The position numbers and the translations under genes are program-made. Shown one piece after another: positions 1 to 7,510 of a stretch of 64,000 bases of DNA. Source of the stretch: JAANXG01 sp963731035 (GTDB lineage: Bacteria; Pseudomonadota; Gammaproteobacteria; Arenicellales; JAANXG01); the NCBI GenBank assembly GCA_963731035.1, contig CAVSUY010000028.1, forward strand, positions 172,729-236,728, read 5' to 3'. Under the pieces are notes generated by a model that saw only the letters and a program-made list of their open reading frames with translations, did no database searches and was not told the origin of the DNA. Position 1 is the first letter of the stretch, and each line of letters begins with the position of its first letter.

Positions 1-4
1 ATTC

Positions 5-176
5 CATCCGCGCGCGATGAATCCTTTTCAGTCTTCTGAGATCTCTCTATCTCCTTGAAGACATTGCGCTCGCGTAGAGTCATCTCATATCATCCGCGCG
101 CAACAAATCCTGCTTGGATTTTCTAAGGAGTCTCTCCTCCCTGAAGGCGTCGCGCTCGGGTGGCATTGTCACTCAC
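5..176. repeat. Imperfect tandem duplication, period about 86 bp
   Basis: The segment starting CATCCGCGCGC at 5 is repeated from 91, and the later part (TCTCC..TGAAG..CGCTCG around 50-77) is matched around 134-158. The two copies are clearly related but diverged. The stretch lies downstream of the antitoxin gene on the minus strand and holds no convincing gene. Confidence 0.4.
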
Positions 177-187
177 AGCGCCACCCG
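157..187 (-). terminator. Hairpin downstream of the HigA-TPR gene
   Basis: Perfect 8-bp arms CGGGTGGC (157-164) and GCCACCCG (180-187) with a 15-nt loop, about 22 nt past the stop of the minus-strand gene at 209. There is no T tract, so this is a weak terminator candidate or just a stable hairpin. Confidence 0.35.
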
Positions 188-208
188 GGTGAGCCTGGCC
201 GACCCGCT

Positions 209-868
209 TCAGGCGCTCTTCTCGCGGTCCAGGTTCGACAGCCACTCCTTGACGACCCCGGCGTTCTCCGTCTCGCCGGTCTTTTCATACAGCGCCAGCG
301 CTTGCTGCCACTGTTCGCGCGCTTCCCGGAGCTTGCCATGCTGGGCGTAGAGCCTGCCGAGGTTCGCATGGTCGGTGGCCGTGCCGGCCTCGTCGTGAAG
401 ATGCTTGTTCATGTCCAGCAGCATCTTGTAGTGGGATTCCGCCTCGGCGAAGCTGCCGCGGTTCGCGTACATGAAGCCGAGCCGCGCCAGGCCGGTGACC
501 AACCCTTCCCGCGCGTTCACGTCGATGCTCGAATCGTCAACCGCGTCCGCGTCCAGGGCGCCGCCCGCCGACACCTCCTCGTCAATCCGCTGGCCGTGCC
601 GGGCGCGGGTCTCCGCCAATTCGTAGCGGGCTTGCAGCTCCATCCAGTATTCCTCGCGGTTGGAGAAAAAGCGCGCCAGGCGCAGCGCGGTTTCGGCGCT
701 GATGCCGCGCTTGCCGTTCAGGATGCTGGTGATTCGGCCGCTCGGCACTCGCAGTCCCAGGGCCAGTCTGTTCGCGGAAAGCCCGCGCGCCTTCATCGCC
801 TGCGCCAGGATGGCGCCCGGATGAACGACGGCGGTGGTCGCCGCCTCGGTATCGGATTTCCCGCTCAT
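209..868 (-). CDS. HigA-family antitoxin-like regulator fused to TPR repeats
   Basis: A protein of about 219 aa. Residues about 15-95 form a HigA-type XRE helix-turn-helix (HPGAIL near the start, VPSGRITSILNGKRGISAETALRLA, then the YWMELQARYELA signature of HigA antitoxins). Residues about 130-215 look like two to three tetratricopeptide units (ARLGFMYANRGSFAEAESHY and DHANLGRLYAQHGKLREAR). The ATG at 868 has GAGG about 9 nt upstream; a TTG at 904 would sit against the operator. HigA proteins bind DNA through the HTH and usually neutralise HigB; no HigB-like ORF lies on either side, so this looks solitary. The TPR tail suggests a protein partner (inference). Identification of the HTH is firm, function is not. 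Confidence 0.8.
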   Translation of the reverse strand: MSGKSDTEAATTAVVHPGAILAQAMKARGLSANRLALGLRVPSGRITSILNGKRGISAETALRLARFFSNREEYWMELQARYELAETRARHGQRIDEEVSAGGALDADAVDDSSIDVNAREGLVTGLARLGFMYANRGSFAEAESHYKMLLDMNKHLHDEAGTATDHANLGRLYAQHGKLREAREQWQQALALYEKTGETENAGVVKEWLSNLDREKSA

Positions 869-907
869 TGCGTGATGCCTCGGATATTCTGGAGTGATAC
901 GCAAAGG

Positions 908-928
908 GTACTACGTAACGCGTAGTAC
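908..928. promoter_or_regulatory. Palindromic operator upstream of HigA-TPR gene
   Basis: Perfect 8-bp inverted repeat GTACTACG / CGTAGTAC separated by TAACG, 40 bp upstream of the antitoxin ATG. The position and symmetry are those of an autoregulatory site for a dimeric XRE/HigA repressor. Binding is inferred, not shown. Confidence 0.65.
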
Positions 929-1113
929 GACAAACTCGCCACATTCGGGTGTAGCCCGTCGCGCGCCTGCGGCCGGCGACAGGCGTCGACCTGTAACCGT
1001 TGTTGCTAGAATCCGGAACCATGCCGTTCATGCTGAAAGCGCTCGTGCGCCTTGCACCGTTTTCCAGCACACCATCGAGGTACACCGGCCGGACCATTCT
1101 CCAAGCAGCCGCG

Positions 1114-1743
1114 ATGTGGATGCCCCTGCAGTTGAAGCGCCTTCTGGTGACGTCGTTCATCGTGTTGGCCGCCGGCTGCGCTTCCCATCCACCGAGCCAC
1201 CAGCAGAACCTCTGCGCCGTATTCAGGCAGCACCCCGAGTGGTACGACTACGCCAAGGAATCGCAGGAAAAGTGGGGAACACCCATCCAGATTCAGATGG
1301 CATTCGTGCATCTTGAATCCAGCTATCGTTCCCACGCCAAGCCGCCTTACAAATGGTTTTTGTTCATTCCTCTCGGCCGAGAGTCGTCGGCCAAGGGTTA
1401 CGGCCAGATCCAGGACCCGGCGTGGGCGGAATACAAGAAGGAACGCGGCGGCTGGTTCCGGGGCCGGTCAGACATGGAGGATGTACTGGACTTCATCGGC
1501 TGGTACAACGACAAGAGCAGCCGCATGCTGGGCATATCCAAGTGGGACCCGAAGCGCCTCTACCTCGCCTACCACGAGGGCCGGGGCGGCTACCGGCGCG
1601 GCACCTACAAGCACAAGCCGCAGCTGCTGCGGGTCGCCAACGGCGTCGATCGTACGGCCCGCGACTACGGAGCCCAGCTCAAGCACTGCGAGGACGAGTT
1701 CAAGTGCCGGAAGTGGTACCAGATCGGTCTATTGTGCCACTAG
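1114..1743 (+). CDS. Lipoprotein with SLT/lysozyme-like transglycosylase domain
   Basis: About 209 aa from the ATG at 1114; an upstream ATG at 1021 is in frame but would put about 50 residues before the signal peptide. The N-terminus is a lipoprotein signal: a basic stretch (QLKRLL), a hydrophobic core and the lipobox LAAGC, Cys about 22. The mature part has an SLT-like pattern: FVHLESSYRSHA with a likely catalytic Glu, then GYGQIQDPAW, IGWYNDKSS and LYLAYHEGRGGYRRGTY. This matches a family of proteobacterial lipoproteins annotated as transglycosylase SLT domain proteins. It probably acts on peptidoglycan from the inner face of the outer membrane. Single gene, no clear operon. Confidence 0.7.
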   Translation: MWMPLQLKRLLVTSFIVLAAGCASHPPSHQQNLCAVFRQHPEWYDYAKESQEKWGTPIQIQMAFVHLESSYRSHAKPPYKWFLFIPLGRESSAKGYGQIQDPAWAEYKKERGGWFRGRSDMEDVLDFIGWYNDKSSRMLGISKWDPKRLYLAYHEGRGGYRRGTYKHKPQLLRVANGVDRTARDYGAQLKHCEDEFKCRKWYQIGLLCH

Positions 1744-2116
1744 GCTCGGCGCCGGCGGTCCCGGCCGCGCAAACCCCCGTATCGCGCTGTTCCTGTTATC
1801 TCGAGGGTGGCGAATCAGGTGGCGCTGGCCTGGCGCCGGAAAACCCGTAGAATCACAGTTTGCCAAAGAGGAATTAAGGGAGCAGCTATGCATCATCCAG
1901 GGTATGCCCGTTGCGTAGTTGTCGTGCCAGCAGACGGCCCATACCCACGACCGGAGGGGACTGCCTCGCCTTTCGTCCCGCCTCAAGCACTCCGGTCACC
2001 GCATCGCGCATTCCAATTTCGACGACGGCAACGGGTTCATCCTGAAACAGCCGGGGTGATCCAACTTATCCACACGCCTTAAGAGCACCGGGAAAAAACA
2101 CCAAGGGGAGTGCCTG
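1744..2116. other. Intergenic region with possible gene relic
   Basis: 373 bp without a convincing gene. One frame ending with a TGA near 2060 reads RLKHSGHRIAHSNFDDGNG, which looks protein-like but has no good start and shifts frame upstream, so it may be the tail of a decayed gene. An SD-like AAGGGAG precedes an ATG at 1888 in another frame, giving a 64-codon ORF I do not trust. Confidence 0.3.
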
Positions 2117-3025
2117 ATGAGCCGAGTAGCCAGACAAGCAGGTTGGTTTTTCATTGCAACGATGGGCATGGGTCTAATGGGCGTCAGCCTGGCGGTGACC
2201 TCCAGTGTCAATGTGACCGTCACCGACCCGAACGAGAAACCGCTCAAGATCCAGACTTTGACCCTGACGCCACAGGGCGGCGGTGAGGCCGTCACCGTGG
2301 AGAACGATGACGACGACAACAAGGTCGCGGGCCTGGTGCTGGAGGGCGGCCAGAGCTATGAGGTTACCGCCGTGGATCAGGACGGCAAAGAGCACAGAGG
2401 TATTCTGGTCGTACCGGCCGGCGGCGGGACACATGACCTCACACTTGCCATGGAAGCGATTCCCGCCGGCGAGACGGCGGGGGGCGGCAACGGCGGCGCC
2501 GCCGGCTGGTGGCAGCGACGCAGCGGTGCCGAGAAGGCCGGAATCGCGGCCGCTGCCGTGGGCGGCGTGGTGCTCCTCGCGAACAGCGGCAACGGTGACA
2601 ACAACGGCGGCAACGGCGGAAGCGGTGGTTCGGCTCCGCAGACTGGCGGTGGCACCCAGCCGACGACCACCAAGACCAACGTCAACGTGAATTGCACGGC
2701 CATCAATAATCCGCAGGGCAGCGCTACATTCGTATTCAACGAGCTCCTGCATCTGTGGATCCTGATTATCAATCCCGACGCCGGCGCCAGCGCTTCGGCG
2801 CGAATCGTAATGAACAGCGGCTTCGTACTGACCGGGACCCTGCAGGGCAGCCAACTCAACGCTTCGGGCCATGGACAACTCACGGGCGTCAACACCACCG
2901 CGAGCTTCAACGGGACATTTGACGTCGACACCGGCGCGCTGCAAGGGAACCTGCAGGCCGGCCCGCCCCTGGGAGGCGGATCGAGTGACCAGGTCGGTGC
3001 GACGTGCAGCGGGGCGGGCACATAG
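2117..3025 (+). CDS. Secreted Gly/Asn-rich protein of unknown function
   Basis: 302 aa, ATG preceded by AAGGGGAG. Residues 1-27 are a signal peptide (hydrophobic GWFFIATMGMGLMGVSLA). About 30-115 looks like a small beta-sandwich, resembling carboxypeptidase-regulatory or SdrD-B-like folds (weak inference), with an acidic ENDDDDN stretch. About 120-185 is a Gly-rich, low-complexity linker containing a short hydrophobic segment (AGIAAAAVGGVVLLA) that may be a membrane anchor. The remainder is Thr/Asn/Gly-rich and beta-prone, with two Cys. I do not recognise a family. It is likely periplasmic or surface-located. Confidence 0.6.
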   Translation: MSRVARQAGWFFIATMGMGLMGVSLAVTSSVNVTVTDPNEKPLKIQTLTLTPQGGGEAVTVENDDDDNKVAGLVLEGGQSYEVTAVDQDGKEHRGILVVPAGGGTHDLTLAMEAIPAGETAGGGNGGAAGWWQRRSGAEKAGIAAAAVGGVVLLANSGNGDNNGGNGGSGGSAPQTGGGTQPTTTKTNVNVNCTAINNPQGSATFVFNELLHLWILIINPDAGASASARIVMNSGFVLTGTLQGSQLNASGHGQLTGVNTTASFNGTFDVDTGALQGNLQAGPPLGGGSSDQVGATCSGAGT

Positions 3026-3132
3026 CGATAGCGAGATGCCGTCGCCCCGCCTCGGCAGCGCGGACGCGGCGGGGTGACCATGTCCGAAAATGGCGAGACG
3101 CGGGACACGGGGGAGAGTAGAACTCTCCCCCG

Positions 3133-4611
3133 ATGATCGACGACGACATTTGCTACCGGGCGCTGGAGCACCGGGACCCGCGGTTCGATGGACGCTTCTT
3201 CACCGCGGTCAGCACAACCGGCATCTACTGCCGCCCGGTGTGCCCGGCGCCCACGCCCAAGCGCGCCAATTGCCGTTTCTATTCCAGCGCGGCGGCCGCC
3301 GAGCAGGCGGGATTCCGCGCCTGCCGCCGCTGCCGGCCGGAAGCGGCGCCGGGCTCGCCGGCATGGGCGGGGGTGGAGACTACGGTCCAGCGGGCGCTGC
3401 GTCTGATCGAGGAAGGCGCGCTCGACACCGACAGCGTCGACCAGCTCGCGGCGCGGCTCGGCGTCGGCGACCGGCACCTGCGCCGGCTGTTCGTCGACCG
3501 GCTCGGCGCGACGCCCTCGGCGGTCGCCCGTACCCAGCGCCTGCACCTGGCCAAGCGGCTGGTGGAGACCACCGATCTGCCCATGACCGACGTCGCCCTG
3601 GCAGCGGGGTTTCAGAGCCTGCGCCGGTTCAACGACGCGTTCGCCAAATGCTTCCGCCAAGCGCCCACGGCGTTGCGGCGCGAGCAACCGTCCGCAGACG
3701 GAGCCGTCGGCGACGCCGCGTTCGTCCTGTCCTTGATCTGGCGTCCGCCCTTCGACTGGCAGCGCCTGCTGGACTTTCTTCGCCAACGCGCACTGCCGGG
3801 CATCGAAGCCTGCGGCCCGGACTTCTACACCCGCACCATTCACACCGCCGAGGGGCCGGGCACCGTTCACGCCACGGTCGACCAGTCGAGCCGAAGGATC
3901 ACGGCGCGCCTGGTCCTGCCTTCTCCACGAGCGCTCCGGCCGGCCATCCGGCGCCTGCGCGCCGTGTTCGATCTCGACGCCGACAGCGCCGCCATCGATG
4001 CCGACCTGGCCGGTGACCCGGCGCTCGAGGCCCACATCAGGAAGCGGCCCGGCATCCGTGTGCCCGGCGCCTGGGATCCCTTCGAGTACGCCTGCCGGGC
4101 GGTGATCGGCCAGCAGGTCAGCGTAAAGGGCGCGCGCACGGTGGCGTTGCGGCTGGCCCGGCGGCTCGGCACGCCGTTGCCCTGCGAGCTGCGTCCGCAG
4201 CCGGCAGGGGAAGAACCGGAGGCGCTCACCTGGCTGTTCCCGCGACCCGAGGATATAGTGGATGGCGATCTCGGCAAACTGGGCATGCCCGGCAAGCGCG
4301 CCGAGTCCGTGCGCGCCGTGGCCCGCGCCTTCTGCGACGGCCCGCTCGCCGATCCCCACAGCCTGGCGCCGAACGACATGCGCGACGCCATCGTCGGCCT
4401 GCCGGGTCTCGGACCCTGGACCGCCGAGTCCATCGCCATGCGCGCGCTCGGCGATCCGGACGCTTTTCCGGGCACCGACCTCGGCGTTCTGAAAGCGCTC
4501 GGCCTCGATCTCAAGGCCGCGGGCCGCAAGGCGCTGAGCGTACGCTCCGACGCCTGGCGACCCTGGCGCGCCTATGCCACCGTCCGCCTGTGGACCATGC
4601 TGGAGGACTAG
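3133..4611 (+). CDS. Ada-AlkA fusion: DNA-3-methyladenine glycosylase II with regulatory Ada domain
   Basis: 492 aa. Residues 5-70 are the Ada zinc/methylphosphotriester domain with Cys33, Cys37, Cys64 and Cys67; Cys33 corresponds to the methyl-accepting Cys38 of E. coli Ada. Residues 85-182 are an AraC-type double HTH. About 198-312 is the AlkA N-terminal domain. About 320-485 is HhH-GPD with the hairpin LPGLGPWTAESIAMRALG and catalytic Asp449 in FPGTDLGV. It excises alkylated purines and probably activates the adaptive response once methylated. It lacks the C-terminal O6-methyltransferase of E. coli Ada; that activity is supplied by ogt, which starts 2 nt after the stop, so the two are almost certainly co-transcribed. 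Confidence 0.93.
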   Translation: MIDDDICYRALEHRDPRFDGRFFTAVSTTGIYCRPVCPAPTPKRANCRFYSSAAAAEQAGFRACRRCRPEAAPGSPAWAGVETTVQRALRLIEEGALDTDSVDQLAARLGVGDRHLRRLFVDRLGATPSAVARTQRLHLAKRLVETTDLPMTDVALAAGFQSLRRFNDAFAKCFRQAPTALRREQPSADGAVGDAAFVLSLIWRPPFDWQRLLDFLRQRALPGIEACGPDFYTRTIHTAEGPGTVHATVDQSSRRITARLVLPSPRALRPAIRRLRAVFDLDADSAAIDADLAGDPALEAHIRKRPGIRVPGAWDPFEYACRAVIGQQVSVKGARTVALRLARRLGTPLPCELRPQPAGEEPEALTWLFPRPEDIVDGDLGKLGMPGKRAESVRAVARAFCDGPLADPHSLAPNDMRDAIVGLPGLGPWTAESIAMRALGDPDAFPGTDLGVLKALGLDLKAAGRKALSVRSDAWRPWRAYATVRLWTMLED

Positions 4612-4613
4612 CC

Positions 4614-5117
4614 ATGACTTTGAGCCGCTTCGTTCACGACAGCCCCATCGGTCCACTCACCGTGGTCACCGACGGCGACACCATCGTGATGATCAACTTT
4701 CCCGACGTCGATGGCCGGGTGGCGCTGCAAACGAAGAAAGCGCTCAAGGACGAGACCGTAACCGACGGTCGGCCCCATGCCGGCACCGCGGCGGCGCTGG
4801 ACGCCTATTTCACCGGTGACCTTCACGCCCTGGACAAACTCCCCATTGCCCCGCGCGGCACCAATTTCGAACAATCCGTGTGGCGCGAGCTGCGCCGGAT
4901 CCCGGTCGGCGAGACCCGCAGCTACGGCGACGTCGCCAAGGCCATAGGCCGCCCCACCGCCACCCGCGCTGTGGGCCGTGCCAACGGCATCAACCCGATT
5001 CCACTGGTGGTCCCCTGCCACCGCGTCATCGGCGCCGACGGCTCATTGACCGGCTTCGGTGGCGGCCTCGAAACCAAGGCGTGGCTGCTGCGGCACGAGG
5101 GTGCGTTGTTGATGTGA
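4614..5117 (+). CDS. ogt: Methylated-DNA--protein-cysteine methyltransferase
   Basis: 167 aa suicide repair protein that removes the methyl group from O6-methylguanine or O4-methylthymine. The active-site motif PCHRVIG is intact with acceptor Cys135. The preceding HTH carries SYGDVAKAIGRP and the arginine finger ATRAVGRANG. The ATG at 4614 is used because it directly follows the Ada-AlkA stop and leaves the standard N-terminus. A degraded second copy of its last 40 codons occurs at 9708-9827. Confidence 0.95.
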   Translation: MTLSRFVHDSPIGPLTVVTDGDTIVMINFPDVDGRVALQTKKALKDETVTDGRPHAGTAAALDAYFTGDLHALDKLPIAPRGTNFEQSVWRELRRIPVGETRSYGDVAKAIGRPTATRAVGRANGINPIPLVVPCHRVIGADGSLTGFGGGLETKAWLLRHEGALLM

Positions 5118-5118
5118 T

Positions 5119-5192
5119 GGGGCCAAGCGCATCCGACCCGCCAGCCGCAGACAAGCGGAGGCTGGCGGGTCGGGTGCAGCGCCTGGTTAGGT
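5119..5192 (-). other. attC-like site following the DUF805 cassette
   Basis: On the minus strand the R'' core ACCTAAC (5186-5192) contains the TAA stop of the DUF805 gene. It is followed by a long imperfect hairpin: arm 5131-5146 (ATCCGACCCGCCAGCC) pairs at 15 of 16 positions with 5160-5175. The distal R' core is not recognisable (CCCC instead of GTTRRRY), so this terminal site has probably lost recombination competence. The hairpin may also terminate ogt transcripts. Confidence 0.6.
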
Positions 5193-5555
5193 GGCAGCGG
5201 CTTTGGGGTTGGGACCATACGAGTTTTCGCTGGGCGCACTGTCTTGCACGAAGAAAATAAGTAGGACGATGTTAACTAGCGGAATCAATCCGATTAACAA
5301 CCACCAACCGCTACGACCGGTATCGTGAAGCCGACGCACGCCAACAGACAATGATGGGATGAGAAGGGCCAAAATAGAAAGACCGCCCAACAATCCCAGG
5401 CCCGCTTCAGCGTTGAACGAGCCAGTAATGTTGTCAATGATTGACAGCCCTATAAAGATGAGAAAGTAAAAAAGAAAGAAATACCAATATTCTGCACGTT
5501 GTGCACGGCCCGAAAACGTTGCGTACTTTTTTAGAGCTGAAAGAAACCAGTTCAT
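5187..5555 (-). CDS. DUF805 family membrane protein (cassette gene)
   Basis: 122 aa integral membrane protein with three to four hydrophobic segments. The DUF805 hallmarks are present: N-terminal F.GRAQRAEYWYFFLF and the later VGVRRLHDTGRSGWW followed by a hydrophobic helix. Function is unknown for the family. Its stop codon lies within the attC core and its start follows the preceding site by about 57 nt, as expected for a gene cassette. The codon at 5555 is ATG. Confidence 0.85.
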   Translation of the reverse strand: MNWFLSALKKYATFSGRAQRAEYWYFFLFYFLIFIGLSIIDNITGSFNAEAGLGLLGGLSILALLIPSLSVGVRRLHDTGRSGWWLLIGLIPLVNIVLLIFFVQDSAPSENSYGPNPKAAAT

Positions 5556-5612
5556 GCTTCCCCCTCGTGTTGTTTGCCTCGGCGATTTCAGTGGCAGACG
5601 AGGCTTACTGCC

Positions 5613-5675
5613 ACCTAACGAAAAGTTGAGCGGCGCGCCGGTTTTTGCACGTCCCGCTCGAACGCAATGTCAGGA
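5613..5675 (-). other. attC-like site, 63 bp
   Basis: Minus strand: R' GTTAGGT (5613-5619) and a degenerate R'' TCCTGAC (5669-5675, GAC for AAC). Between them GAGCGG and CCGCTC pair across a short loop. The length and geometry fit short attC sites. It separates the secreted-protein cassette from the DUF805 cassette. Confidence 0.6.
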
Positions 5676-5697
5676 ATTTTGTGCCAAGAACTCGAGG

Positions 5698-6063
5698 CTA
5701 GAAATCTTTACCCTCAGTAACGGACGTCCACTTCTGGACCACTTTCCCATCAGGAAGAACCCGATCATAGGTGCCGTCGTCGTTGCGGACGATGTTGTAA
5801 CAAGCGCCCATGCTTGAAATGCATTGCGCACCATTATCCTTGATGAGCCATTCGCTTTTCACTACTGCTCCTCCCCCTTCTATAAATGCCCAGCCATCAG
5901 AGGCAAAGTAGATTTTCTGGGGATTGCCGAAGTGCGCTTCCATACCATGGGCCGTGTTGCCCACAGTCAATGTCTTGACAGCCTCGGCATCCAATGTTTG
6001 GCCCGCGTGCGCCCAACTGGTAAGCAGTACAACGCCAGCAAAAGCAAAATTGATCGTCTTCAT
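5698..6063 (-). CDS. Small secreted protein of unknown function (cassette gene)
   Basis: 121 aa with a clear signal peptide (MKTINFAFAGVVLLTSWAHA, cleavage after AHA). The mature part reads as a SmpA/OmlA- or BamE-like fold (TVGNTAHGMEAHFGNPQKIY, then beta-rich segments), but this is only a weak resemblance. Two Cys (QCISSMGACY) could form a disulphide in the periplasm. A good RBS (AAAGGGGG) precedes the ATG. No family assigned. Confidence 0.7.
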   Translation of the reverse strand: MKTINFAFAGVVLLTSWAHAGQTLDAEAVKTLTVGNTAHGMEAHFGNPQKIYFASDGWAFIEGGGAVVKSEWLIKDNGAQCISSMGACYNIVRNDDGTYDRVLPDGKVVQKWTSVTEGKDF

Positions 6064-6149
6064 TTCTAATCCCCCTTTTACGGTGAAGCCACAAGAAATT
6101 TCTCCACCCGGATTACCGGTATGAAGCCGCCCCTTGTGGCAGAGGCGTG

Positions 6150-6226
6150 AATACGAACGACTTGAACTCGCCGGCGTGAAACTCGCGCAGCGCGTTTACC
6201 CTCCGGTGCAGCGATTTGTCAGACCG
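6150..6226 (-). other. Degenerate attC-like site
   Basis: On the minus strand GTCTGAC (6219-6225) directly follows the VOC stop, and CTGCACCGG can pair with CCGGCGAG across a loop of about 30 nt. The R' core is not recognisable. Called mainly from its position between two cassettes. Confidence 0.35.
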
Positions 6227-6234
6227 CCCACATC

Positions 6235-6720
6235 TCAACCGTGAAACGCCGCCTCGATAGCAGCAACGTCGATTTTCCTCATCGTCATCATCGCATCAAA
6301 CGCCCGTTTGGCGGCTAGGCGATCGGGGCTAGTATATGCTTTCGTCAAGGCGATAGGCGTAATTTGCCAAGAGATTCCCCACTTGTCTTTGCACCAGCCA
6401 CACTCGCTCTCCTGACCGCCGTTGCGAACGATCGCATTCCAGTAGCGATCCGTTTCGACTTGGTTTTCGGTCGAAACCTGAAACGAGAACGCCTCGTTGT
6501 GCTTGAACGTGGGTCCGCCGTTAAGACCGAGGCACGCAATGCCCAGCACGGTGAACTCGACAGTCAATACGTCCCCTTCTTTCCCCGATGGATAATCCCC
6601 AGGTGCGCGGTGCACCGCGCCGACCGACGATTCTGGAAATGTCTTGGCGTAAAACCGCGCAGCATCCTCGGCGTCGTCATCGTACCAAAGGCAGATCGTG
6701 TTCTTTGCAATATTTGTCAT
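6235..6720 (-). CDS. VOC superfamily protein, PhnB/3-demethylubiquinone methyltransferase-like
   Basis: 161 aa. Signature stretches of the PhnB-like glyoxalase fold are visible: LWYDDDAEDAARFYAKTFP, VLTVEFTVLGIACLGLNGG, FSFQVSTENQVETDRYW and CGWCKDKWGISWQI. Related proteins are commonly annotated as VOC family or 3-demethylubiquinone-9 3-methyltransferase domain proteins, usually with unknown substrates. Such genes are frequent integron cargo. The codon at 6720 is ATG. Confidence 0.88.
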   Translation of the reverse strand: MTNIAKNTICLWYDDDAEDAARFYAKTFPESSVGAVHRAPGDYPSGKEGDVLTVEFTVLGIACLGLNGGPTFKHNEAFSFQVSTENQVETDRYWNAIVRNGGQESECGWCKDKWGISWQITPIALTKAYTSPDRLAAKRAFDAMMTMRKIDVAAIEAAFHG

Positions 6721-6785
6721 GTCGCCTCTTCGTTAAAACGAGTGTTTGCGCTATTCAGCACGGCTTCAAAATGTTTCGCACAGCA

Positions 6786-6848
6786 GTCTAAAGTACTTGG
6801 CCAGACGTGCGCGGTAGTTTGCGTATCGGCTGCACCTGGGGGTTAGAC
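6786..6848 (-). other. attC-like site, 63 bp (best preserved)
   Basis: Minus strand: R'' GTCTAAC (6842-6848), 20 nt after the GNAT stop, and R' TTTAGAC (6786-6792, one mismatch from GTTAGAC). The arms CCAGGTGC and GCACGTCTGG pair with a two-base bulge, as attC recombination substrates do. Confidence 0.7.
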
Positions 6849-6867
6849 GGCACGTATTTCGACAGCA

Positions 6868-7407
6868 TCAAAGCGACAATTCCATAAACACCGCGCTGGA
6901 ACGGTACTTGTCCATCGTGTCAGCCGGCTGGAAATCCGCCATGCTGTTCTCGGCGTAAGAAGGAACTTCAACAAAACCAGCAGACCTGTAGAGCGCGTGC
7001 GCTGAAGTCAGCGCCTTGAGGCTCTCAAGCCTCACCGTCCTATATCCGATCGCCCTCGCGTCATCGAGAAGCAGTTGCAGCAGTCGACGTCCCGCACCGA
7101 TGCCCCGTGCGTGAGGCTGCACGTACATCCTTTGGAGTTCTGCGACGCCAGGGGCCAGGCGCTTCAAGCACCCGACACCTACGTAGGTGCCGTCGTAACG
7201 CATGACATAGAGCCGTCCATGCGGCGGATAGAACTTCGACCTGTCCTCGACATCAGAAGCGATCATTGCTTCAATGTCGAACGAAAGACCATAGTTCTTA
7301 TCGGCCACCTGAGCGACCCAATGCAAATACTCGCCAATAAGTTCACGCGCTGCCTTTGTGGTAGCCGCATCTTCGACAACCTTGAATTGAAGCGACCCTT
7401 TTGACAC
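6868..7407 (-). CDS. GNAT family N-acetyltransferase (cassette gene)
   Basis: 179 aa. The acetyl-CoA binding motif A is LQRMYVQPHARGIGAGRRLL (Q/RxxGxG/A as RGIGAG), followed by motif B with the ALYRSAGF signature. The start is GTG at 7407, immediately after the GTTAGAC core of the upstream attC, leaving almost no leader. The substrate is unknown. Confidence 0.88.
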   Translation of the reverse strand: MSKGSLQFKVVEDAATTKAARELIGEYLHWVAQVADKNYGLSFDIEAMIASDVEDRSKFYPPHGRLYVMRYDGTYVGVGCLKRLAPGVAELQRMYVQPHARGIGAGRRLLQLLLDDARAIGYRTVRLESLKALTSAHALYRSAGFVEVPSYAENSMADFQPADTMDKYRSSAVFMELSL

Positions 7408-7413
7408 AGTGCC

Positions 7414-7510
7414 GTCTAACGCTGAGATAACCGGCGCTTGATGGCGACCGGCCGAAGCGACGTCGAAGGGAGTGAGTGGTCAAGCATCCGAATTGATCGC
7501 ATTGTTAGGT
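7414..7510 (-). other. attC-like site, 97 bp
   Basis: Minus strand: R'' ACCTAAC (7504-7510) abuts the stop of the upstream frameshifted gene, and R' GTTAGAC (7414-7420) precedes the GNAT start. Both cores match the consensus exactly. Internal arms CGGATGCTTGA and TCAAGCGCCGG pair imperfectly. Confidence 0.7.

Noticed and set aside
1..200. CRISPR array from the 86-bp repeat at the left edge
   Set aside because: Only two diverged copies with no unique spacers between short repeats.
2377..4656. Very long minus-strand ORF (759 codons)
   Set aside because: It is the antisense shadow of the high-GC Ada-AlkA gene; the translation is Arg/Gly/Ala-rich with no domain.
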